From positions 1 to 6,162 of the forward strand of contig JAJYKI010000043.1 in NCBI GenBank assembly GCA_021788675.1: DNA of 6,162 nt, in the 5' to 3' direction. The translations under genes were made by a program, and so were the position numbers. Position 1 is the first letter of the stretch; each line of letters opens with the position of its first letter. This stretch comes from a bacterium (GTDB lineage: Bacteria; Patescibacteriota; Saccharimonadia; Saccharimonadales; UBA4665). The notes below the pieces were generated by a model. The model was not told the origin of the DNA. It did no database searches and saw only the letters and a program-made list of their open reading frames with translations. This document shows, piece by piece, positions 1 through 4,865 of the stretch.

Positions 1-456
1 ATAGCCGAGTCGCCATTCCAAAACAGTTTGTTTGGTTAATTGGCGCTCGCCGAAAACATAACTTTTTACGTCATTGTTAGCCGCCAGTTGCACCTGATAA
101 AACCGGGCGGCGGCATCCAGTGCCGCGAACAATCGTTCTTTGTCAGGACCACGGTGCTTTCCGGCTGATGGGCGATATTGTTCTAAATCCACACCGGCTT
201 TACGAGCCAAAATTTCCAGCGCGCCCTTAAAGTCCACGCCTTCCATTTCCATAATGAAACTGAACATATTGCCGCCCTTGTTGGACGAAAAATCGTGCCA
301 GATCTGCTTTTCCGGACTAACCATAAAACTGGGTGTTTTTTCGGAATTAAACGGGCTCAGGCCGCGAAAATTACGACCAGCTCGCTTCAGCTGGACGTAC
401 TCCCCGATAACGTCCTCTATAGACAGTCGGTTTTTTACCTCTTCAACAGCATCCAT
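1..456 (-). CDS. dnaG: DNA primase DnaG, N-terminal part (runs off the window)
   Basis: DnaG makes the RNA primers for replication forks and Okazaki fragments. The 152 residues present cover the CHC2-type DNA-binding domain (about 1-100) and the beginning of the catalytic core. Family features are clear: the N-terminal VEEVKNRLSIEDVIGEYV region, then PFNSEKTPSF (35-44), SPEKQIWHDF (47-56) and KGGNMFSF (60-67). The odd feature is that all four zinc-ligand positions of the Cys-His-Cys-Cys ribbon are replaced, by Ser34, Asn37, Asp55 and Ser58, although the X2/X17/X2 spacing is preserved. The start at 456 is chosen because an in-frame stop (466-468) lies just upstream and the protein begins where the family does. 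No ribosome-binding site is seen; a TACAAT box lies 11 bases upstream. The rest of the gene lies left of base 1. Family identity is near certain; the zinc-free state is read directly from the residues. Confidence 0.95.
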   Translation of the reverse strand, partial: MDAVEEVKNRLSIEDVIGEYVQLKRAGRNFRGLSPFNSEKTPSFMVSPEKQIWHDFSSNKGGNMFSFIMEMEGVDFKGALEILARKAGVDLEQYRPSAGKHRGPDKERLFAALDAAARFYQVQLAANNDVKSYVFGERQLTKQTVLEWRLGY

Positions 457-467
457 AGTCTGGCTTC

Positions 468-473
468 ATTGTA
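468..473 (-). promoter_or_regulatory. Putative -10 box for dnaG
   Basis: TACAAT on the minus strand lies 11 bases before the dnaG ATG, inside the 68-base gap after the MmcQ/YjbR gene. Transcription starting about 7 bases downstream would leave a leader of only some 4-5 bases, too short for a Shine-Dalgarno site, and none is visible. No good -35 box is found at 16-18 bases. The call is inferred from sequence only. Confidence 0.45.
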
Positions 474-524
474 CGCTAGTTGCGATATATCCGTTCGACA
501 GATTAGTGACAGCGGAATCGATTT

Positions 525-881
525 CTATAACGCTTCTTCAATTTCTTCGTTAATAACACGCGCCTGATGGTAGCTATGGTCAATTAAAGCCTTGACCTCA
601 TCGAGTTTAAGTTGACCGCTGAGCACAATCGTATTCCAAACCTTAGGATTAAGTTTTTGTCCCGGCAATACCTCCTCGTACTTTTCCCTTAGCACTTTGG
701 ATAGCTCCGGATCCGATCTAAGGCTTAATCTAAGCAATTGTTTACCGGTTTCAAGGTACGCAAAAGGAGTATCGCCAAGACTGTAGACTATAAGCCCAGT
801 CGAGTGAGGCGTGCTGGCTTTAGCGCCTTTTTTGGCTGCTAGGTACTGACCTACGGCGGTCGAGTCTTTTTGACTAAGCAT
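525..881 (-). CDS. MmcQ/YjbR-family protein
   Basis: This 118-residue protein belongs to the MmcQ/YjbR (DUF419) family, small cytoplasmic proteins with a CyaY-like alpha/beta fold and no firmly established biochemical role; DNA binding has been suggested for some members. The diagnostic C-terminal stretch is present: LPGQKLNP (72-79), WNTIVL (82-87) and LIDHSYHQAR (99-108), preceded by the LRLSLRSDPELSKVLREKY segment (50-68). Length is normal for the family. The frame stays open to 938, but the Met at 881 is chosen because the extra 19 residues lie inside the oligoribonuclease gene and do not look like the family. With this start the gene overlaps the last 8 bases of orn (ATGCTTAG), an arrangement that suggests translational coupling; no strong ribosome-binding site precedes it. 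Expression together with orn is inferred. The stop is TAG. Confidence 0.85.
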   Translation of the reverse strand: MLSQKDSTAVGQYLAAKKGAKASTPHSTGLIVYSLGDTPFAYLETGKQLLRLSLRSDPELSKVLREKYEEVLPGQKLNPKVWNTIVLSGQLKLDEVKALIDHSYHQARVINEEIEEAL

Positions 882-1434
882 GGTTCTTGAACCAATCCAG
901 ATAGTACTGCAGTTCGGCAATCGAGGCCTGAATATCATCGAAAGCCCGATGGACTTCCTTTTTGTCGTACATGACAGCGTATTTTGCCTGCATTATGACC
1001 TTAAACGATGAAACATCCACCATGCGGTAATGCAATAGATTATCCACGTCCGGCCACCATCTTTTAATGAATGCACGGTCGTTATGGATGCTGTTGCCGG
1101 ACAAAATTGCCGGTTTACCATTAAACTGCGCGTTGATAAAACCGATAAGCTCATGTTGGACATGAGCCTCCGGTTTACCTTCACGTTTAATACGATCAAT
1201 CAGACCGCTGCTGGAGTGATGCTCCATCGACCAATCATTCATCCTGCCTAATATTTCATCCGGCTGGGCTATGCAGGCTTCGTATGACGCCAAGGTCGTA
1301 AAATTTAAATCCGTAACCTCTGCGGCAACTTCTAAAATGACGTCATTGTCAGGATCTAGGCCGGTCATTTCAAGATCGACCCAGAATAATTTTTGGGGTA
1401 TTTCGTTAAATAAATCTCTATCCATGTCAGCCAT
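874..1434 (-). CDS. orn: Oligoribonuclease (3'-5' exoribonuclease of the DEDDh family)
   Basis: Orn degrades the shortest RNAs (2-5 nucleotides, including pGpG from c-di-GMP breakdown) to mononucleotides in the cytoplasm. The frame gives 186 residues against about 180 for the family. The DEDDh residues are all visible: Asp20 and Glu22 in WVDLEMTGLDP, Asp119 in GNSIHNDRAFIKRW, and His162 with Asp167 in HRAFDDIQASIAEL. The motif HRAFDDI has Phe where Leu is usual. The start is uncertain. The Met at 1434 gives the longest frame, but its ATG overlaps a perfect TATAAT box (1433-1438), so a transcript from that promoter would begin near 1426. It would then use Met4 at 1425 without a leader. Met1 could be used only on read-through transcripts from the flavoprotein gene 25 bases upstream. 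The 3' end overlaps the MmcQ/YjbR gene by 8 bases. The function call is very secure. Confidence 0.95.
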   Translation of the reverse strand: MADMDRDLFNEIPQKLFWVDLEMTGLDPDNDVILEVAAEVTDLNFTTLASYEACIAQPDEILGRMNDWSMEHHSSSGLIDRIKREGKPEAHVQHELIGFINAQFNGKPAILSGNSIHNDRAFIKRWWPDVDNLLHYRMVDVSSFKVIMQAKYAVMYDKKEVHRAFDDIQASIAELQYYLDWFKNHA

Positions 1435-1438
1435 TATA
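1433..1438 (-). promoter_or_regulatory. Putative -10 box of orn overlapping the annotated start codon
   Basis: A perfect TATAAT on the minus strand shares its last two bases with the ATG at 1434. It is 7 bases from the next in-frame ATG (1425), the same distance as for the DUF1361 gene and one base less than for argS. No clear -35 box lies 16-18 bases upstream. It suggests leaderless initiation at Met4. Confidence 0.5.
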
Positions 1439-1459
1439 TAGCCTGACAGGTAAACTTAG

Positions 1460-2041
1460 CTATTTATTGCGGGCGGCCGACAAGGCGTCGCTATACCACT
1501 TGAGCTCTTCAAGTAGGCCGACCAGATGATTACCCGGGTGGTGCGGATTGGCTTTCATAGCTTCAGCCAGGTTGCCGTCTTCATCGATACCTTCGTGAAC
1601 GCCAAGAAACGGTACGGCTTGCGGGATAACGACTGAGCGACTTTCCGACAAGATTTCCTTCAAGTGCATGGCCGCCCTGGCGCCGCCCATACTGCCGTGA
1701 CTGACGACGGCGCTCGGCTTGCGATTCAATTCGGATGTGATGTAGTCGATAGCATTCTTAAGTACGCCGGCTATGGAGTGATTATATTCGGGCGTTACGA
1801 ATACGTATGCATCATACGGTTCGATGGCATCAAGCCATTTTTTGACATCCGCATCTATCTTACGGTCAGGGTTGTAGCGCGGGCTGGCTGGTTCATCGAA
1901 AAACGGTAATGGATAATCCATTAAGTCGACTAGGGTAGCTTCGACCCCATCAATCTCCTGAGCAGTCTTGACGACCCATTTTGCTTCTTTTAATGTAACC
2001 CGGTTTTGTCTGGTTGATCCAACAATAACGGCCAACTTCAT
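1460..2041 (-). CDS. NADPH-dependent FMN reductase-like flavoprotein
   Basis: This 193-residue cytoplasmic protein belongs to the NADPH-dependent FMN reductase family (flavodoxin-like fold), which includes quinone, azo-dye and chromate reductases. The family hallmarks are the N-terminal strand and phosphate-binding loop VGSTRQNR (7-14) and the flavin-contacting TPEYNHSIAGVLKNAIDY (83-100), followed by SHGSMGGARA (114-123). Length is typical. The physiological substrate cannot be read from sequence; a quinone or other electrophile is plausible. The start at 2041 is supported by an AAAGGA site 7 bases upstream. The gene diverges from an HxlR-type regulator across a 65-base region that contains a large inverted repeat, so control by that regulator is likely. 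This matches known pairs in which HxlR proteins such as YodB, HypR or QorR control a neighbouring oxidoreductase. It ends 25 bases before orn and has a TAG stop. Confidence 0.9.
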   Translation of the reverse strand: MKLAVIVGSTRQNRVTLKEAKWVVKTAQEIDGVEATLVDLMDYPLPFFDEPASPRYNPDRKIDADVKKWLDAIEPYDAYVFVTPEYNHSIAGVLKNAIDYITSELNRKPSAVVSHGSMGGARAAMHLKEILSESRSVVIPQAVPFLGVHEGIDEDGNLAEAMKANPHHPGNHLVGLLEELKWYSDALSAARNK

Positions 2042-2047
2042 GTTTAG

Positions 2048-2054
2048 TTCCTTT
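2048..2054 (-). promoter_or_regulatory. Ribosome-binding site of the flavoprotein gene
   Basis: AAAGGAA on the minus strand ends 6 bases before the ATG at 2041 and fixes that start. It shows that this gene is made from a leadered mRNA, unlike orn, argS and the DUF1361 gene nearby. Confidence 0.75.
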
Positions 2055-2061
2055 CTCTTTG

Positions 2062-2106
2062 TGCTATACTTAATATAGTAATCATAATACTATACAAAGT
2101 ATAGCA
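2062..2106. promoter_or_regulatory. Dyad-symmetric operator and divergent promoter region for the flavoprotein and HxlR genes
   Basis: Two nested inverted repeats share one centre at base 2084. The outer arms are TGCTATACTT (2062-2071) and AAGTATAGCA (2097-2106), perfect over 10 bases. The inner arms are TATAGTA (2074-2080) and TACTATA (2088-2094), perfect over 7. In all, 18 of 22 base pairs of the 45-base dyad match. The recurring core is CTATAC/GTATAG. Possible -10 boxes fall inside it: TATATT on the minus strand (2077-2072), and CATAAT (2083-2088) or TATACA (2091-2096) on the plus strand. Binding here would therefore block both genes. The right arm ends immediately before the regulator's ATG. 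Which factor binds is inferred from position; an HxlR dimer, or two dimers, is the obvious candidate. Confidence 0.75.
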
Positions 2107-2436
2107 ATGGCAATAGTTTTAAGCGAAAATATTGAATCGAGTACCGGCTGTATCGCCAGCGCAATGAATGTTCTGGGCCAAAAATGGACTGCCCTTATAT
2201 TGAGAGATTTGTTTGACGGACCGAAGCGCTTCTGCGAGCTGGAACGTTCGGTTGGCAGCATCAACCCGCGCACCCTAACCCAGCGACTAATCACGCTTGA
2301 AGAACAGCACATCATCACGTCGATCGACAACCATTATGCGTTAACCAAAAAGGGTTCGGATTTGTTGCCTATCTTAAGACAAATGGCAACATGGGGAGAA
2401 AAATATCCCGCCCCCAAAAAACCGCACTTGGCCTAA
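2107..2436 (+). CDS. HxlR-family winged helix-turn-helix transcriptional regulator
   Basis: This 109-residue DNA-binding protein matches the HxlR family: CIASAMNVLGQKWTALILRDL (15-35), GPKRFCELERSVGSINPRTLTQRL (38-61, including the recognition helix) and the LTKKG turn (79-83). Cys15 sits at the conserved N-terminal position that senses quinones or disulfide stress in YodB, HypR and QorR. A second cysteine, Cys43, could serve as a disulfide partner, so a thiol-switch role is plausible but inferred. The beta-wing between Glu66 and Leu79 is about 7 residues shorter than usual and lacks the proline-rich PxVEY-like stretch. No ribosome-binding site precedes the ATG at 2107; the operator occupies that space, so the mRNA leader must be very short or absent. 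Any later Met would remove Cys15. The gene diverges from the flavoprotein and its TAA stop overlaps the argS stop by 3 bases (4 bases shared by the two coding ends). Confidence 0.92.
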   Translation: MAIVLSENIESSTGCIASAMNVLGQKWTALILRDLFDGPKRFCELERSVGSINPRTLTQRLITLEEQHIITSIDNHYALTKKGSDLLPILRQMATWGEKYPAPKKPHLA

Positions 2437-4100
2437 AGATGATCCGGCGCTTCAATGCCGAGCAGTTTAAGTCCTTCACGCAAGCGGTCCGCATACATCA
2501 GCACTAGACTCAAACGGATCGACTCTCGAGGATCGCCTATTACCCGGTTTGATTCATAGAATCGATTGAATGCCTGGGTAGTCTCGTATAGATAGGTACA
2601 AAGCAGATGCGGACTTAATTCGGCTACTGCCTGGTTAAGTACGGCTGTGAATCTGGACAACTTCAGCAACAATGACCGTTCATCGCCATTTAGATTAGCT
2701 ACGTCCTTGGAGACCGCGTTAATGTCGGCTTTGGCCAGTATGCTTCTGGCGCGGGCGTGCGCGTATTGTATGTAGGGTCCGCTGTTGCCTAGCACGCTGA
2801 CCGATTCTTTCGGTTCGAATATTATATCTCCGCCCAAGCGCTGCTTAAGCATCGAATACTTGATTGCCGCTAACACAACCCGCTCATCTACTGCATCGCT
2901 AACCTCTTTGGCGGCTTCGGTGGCAACCTCTAAAATATCCGTGGCTTTAAGTATGATTCCTTTGCGACTGCTCATTTTCTTACCACCGCTTAAACGTACT
3001 AGACCATGGCTTAAATGAGTGGTCGAAACGGCGAGTTCGGGTTCAAACTGTTCCAGTGCCTTAAGAACCACCGCCATGTACTGTTCCTGTTCGTTACCGG
3101 TAATGATTATTGAGCGGTCGGGATGATAGTCGCGTTTTTTGAGCTGAAACAGTCCCAGCTCCTTACCTTCATAAGTCGGTAAACCCTGACTATTAATAAA
3201 AACCCGGGTGTGTAGACCAAATTTTTCGCCTTTAAATACTACCGCGCCGTCACTTTTTTCAAATACGCCTCGCTCAAGCTGTTGCCGAACAGTTGCGATG
3301 CCCAAAGGAACAGCCTCGCTTTCCGGGTAAAACCTGTCGAATTTAACCTTTATGCTGGCATAAAAGTCATTAAAGCTATCGTAGCTCCACTTTCGGGTGG
3401 TCCAATAAATCTGCCCCAGGGCTGAGTTCGTGTCGTGTTCAGCTTGAACTTCATATATTCTCTTATTCAAGTCCTGGATTGATCGTTGAGCAATCTCATC
3501 GCTTTCATAGGCTTCACTGCCGCGTACATAAGCCTGCGCCATCCATTCACTTCTTTTCTTGACGTTAATGTCAGCAAGCTTAGCCGGATTTTCACCTCCA
3601 AATTCCTGCAGCATGGACCAGATGGCCTTAGCGGCATGTAAACCAACGTCGCCACCGTAATTAACCCGGTAAACCTTAGCGCCGGCCGTTTCCAATAAAT
3701 TGGCTATCGCATCACCGACAACAGAAGTGTACAAATGTCCGGCGTGCAGATCTTTAAACGGATTCGGGTCTGAAAATTCAGCTACCACAACCTGTCCCTC
3801 TAAGGGTCTTTCGCTACGCTCACGACTGGCTTCAACCAAAGCCGCCTCATTTAAACGGATATTGATGAAGCCCGGGCCGGCAACTTCAATGCTGTCCACC
3901 AGGTCGCCTAATTTTATCTTTAAATCATCGCTTAGTTTTTCAGCTAGCTGTCTTGGATTAAGCCCGGTTTGATTGGCAACTTTTAAAGCCACGTTGGTAG
4001 CATAGTCACCGAATACTTCTTCCGGATAACTCAATTCAACCAGCTTAATATCTTGAATATTCGCAGCCTCGGCTATAGCCTGGCGTATTCTATTTTCCAT
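2433..4100 (-). CDS. argS: Arginyl-tRNA synthetase
   Basis: ArgS attaches arginine to tRNA-Arg in the cytoplasm. The 555 residues are full length for the family. Domains in order are the N-terminal tRNA D-loop-binding domain (FGDYATNVAL at 30-39, GPGFINI at 75-81), the class I Rossmann catalytic domain with the HIGH-type motif HAGH (119-122) and the KMSKS-type loop KMSSRKG (375-381), and the C-terminal DALR anticodon-binding domain beginning near GPYIQYAHARA (441-451). The first signature, SDPNPFKDLHAGHLYT, departs from the usual SPN..KP.HVGH form, which suggests a divergent ArgS lineage. A canonical KMSS is kept although many ArgS lack its first lysine. An extended -10 box lies 8 bases before the ATG with no ribosome-binding site, so the mRNA is probably leaderless. 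The gene follows the DUF1361 gene by 21 bases and converges on the HxlR gene with a 4-base overlap of coding ends. Stop is TAG. Confidence 0.97.
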   Translation of the reverse strand: MENRIRQAIAEAANIQDIKLVELSYPEEVFGDYATNVALKVANQTGLNPRQLAEKLSDDLKIKLGDLVDSIEVAGPGFINIRLNEAALVEASRERSERPLEGQVVVAEFSDPNPFKDLHAGHLYTSVVGDAIANLLETAGAKVYRVNYGGDVGLHAAKAIWSMLQEFGGENPAKLADINVKKRSEWMAQAYVRGSEAYESDEIAQRSIQDLNKRIYEVQAEHDTNSALGQIYWTTRKWSYDSFNDFYASIKVKFDRFYPESEAVPLGIATVRQQLERGVFEKSDGAVVFKGEKFGLHTRVFINSQGLPTYEGKELGLFQLKKRDYHPDRSIIITGNEQEQYMAVVLKALEQFEPELAVSTTHLSHGLVRLSGGKKMSSRKGIILKATDILEVATEAAKEVSDAVDERVVLAAIKYSMLKQRLGGDIIFEPKESVSVLGNSGPYIQYAHARARSILAKADINAVSKDVANLNGDERSLLLKLSRFTAVLNQAVAELSPHLLCTYLYETTQAFNRFYESNRVIGDPRESIRLSLVLMYADRLREGLKLLGIEAPDHL

Positions 4101-4108
4101 TACCGTAG

Positions 4109-4117
4109 ATTATAACA
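4109..4117 (-). promoter_or_regulatory. Extended -10 promoter of argS
   Basis: TGTTATAAT on the minus strand is a perfect extended -10 element (TGN plus TATAAT) lying 8 bases before the argS ATG, squeezed into the 21-base gap after the DUF1361 stop. No -35 box is evident, as is common for extended -10 promoters. The expected start of transcription falls at or within 1-2 bases of the ATG, which predicts a leaderless mRNA. Confidence 0.65.
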
Positions 4118-4121
4118 GAGG

Positions 4122-4835
4122 TTAGCTCGCTTGCCGACGCTTTATGTGCGCCACCATGTCGGCAGCACCTTTTAACCATATTTGCTGCGCAAGCGTCCAG
4201 CATATCCAGTAAATTGAAGCAACGAAAGCAAAAAATCCGATTACCGTCTGAATCAAAACACCATAATCGGACCGGTTGATTAGCACGGCTGAAATATCGA
4301 ACAACAATCCGCCCGGGTCAGTGAATACGCTCCAACTATTCCACCTTAGGTCTCTGCCGAGATAAAAGGCGAAGCTGGCAACTAACAGCACGACGAGCAC
4401 GATTAACCAGGCGGTCATATCCCGCAGGCGCCGCTTCAGCTCCCGATGCACTAGATAGAGACTGGCAAGTCCCATTATCATGCCTAAAAAAATAAAGGCC
4501 GAGTAAACGATTGAGTCGAAAAATATGGTCGTCGGTGAACTCATCTCCTGAATATGTGCAAAGTCGCTGACCATATAAAAACTGTTTGGCAAAAACAACA
4601 ACCATAAAAAGGTCAAAGCCAGCGGCTCCCAAGCCGACCATAGTTTTTTTCTAAGCACGACCATCAGGCGCCAGGCTATAAATAGCGGGATAGCTGCCAA
4701 GCCGACATTTAGCAACAAGTAAATATTGGCGATGCTTTTATCCAGGTACATCGAATAGCCGAGCAGTCCACATGCAATGAGGAAGCCCACCAATAATACT
4801 TTAACCAGCTCCTTGGCTGAGTGTCGTTTAGCCAT
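4122..4835 (-). CDS. DUF1361 multi-pass membrane protein
   Basis: This 237-residue integral membrane protein of the DUF1361 family has no known function. The family fingerprints are the FLPNSFYMVSDFAHI stretch (81-95) and YLGRDLRWNSW (158-168). Hydrophobic segments likely to span the membrane lie at about 11-30, 37-56, 69-89, 108-129, 142-160 and 193-215. Basic clusters (RKK 62-64, KRRLR 134-138, the KRRQAS tail) fit cytoplasmic loops and a cytoplasmic C-terminus. No cleavable signal peptide is needed. The start at 4835 is supported by an exactly placed TATAAT 7 bases upstream and the lack of any ribosome-binding site. The gene lies 30 bases after the isomerase gene and 21 bases before argS, but both gaps carry their own promoter candidates, so a shared operon function cannot be assumed. 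Stop is TAA. Confidence 0.85.
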   Translation of the reverse strand: MAKRHSAKELVKVLLVGFLIACGLLGYSMYLDKSIANIYLLLNVGLAAIPLFIAWRLMVVLRKKLWSAWEPLALTFLWLLFLPNSFYMVSDFAHIQEMSSPTTIFFDSIVYSAFIFLGMIMGLASLYLVHRELKRRLRDMTAWLIVLVVLLVASFAFYLGRDLRWNSWSVFTDPGGLLFDISAVLINRSDYGVLIQTVIGFFAFVASIYWICWTLAQQIWLKGAADMVAHIKRRQAS

Positions 4836-4842
4836 TACCTGT

Positions 4843-4848
4843 ATTATA
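4843..4848 (-). promoter_or_regulatory. Putative -10 box of the DUF1361 gene
   Basis: A perfect TATAAT on the minus strand sits 7 bases before the ATG at 4835, in the 30-base gap after the isomerase stop. The spacing puts the transcription start at the start codon. The four bases before the ATG (GGTA) are the same as before argS. No ribosome-binding site and no strong -35 box are visible. Confidence 0.6.
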
Positions 4849-4865
4849 GCCGTTCAGCCATAAAC

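Noticed and set aside
140..567. Two overlapping plus-strand open frames opposite dnaG.
   Set aside because: They are antisense to a clearly recognisable DnaG, lack ribosome-binding sites and resemble no family.
882..938. Longer MmcQ/YjbR start at 938.
   Set aside because: The additional 19 residues fall within the orn coding sequence and do not match the family; the Met at 881 gives the normal length.
993..1199. Minus-strand frame inside orn.
   Set aside because: It is a shifted-frame shadow of the orn gene, which has intact catalytic residues.
1442..1450. CCTG-A-CAGG palindrome between the flavoprotein gene and orn.
   Set aside because: The arms are 4 bases with a 1-base centre, too short for a hairpin, and there is no independent sign of an operator.
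2082..2330. Minus-strand open frame opposite the HxlR gene.
   Set aside because: It covers the operator and the antisense of a recognisable regulator, has no ribosome-binding site and its product looks like no known protein.
2445..2460. Possible hairpin CGGC-(8)-GCCG as a terminator near the end of argS and hxlR.
   Set aside because: The stem is only 4 base pairs, there is no T-run, and it lies within the argS coding region.
3700..3972. Plus-strand frame within argS.
   Set aside because: It is antisense to conserved ArgS catalytic-domain sequence and has no start signal.
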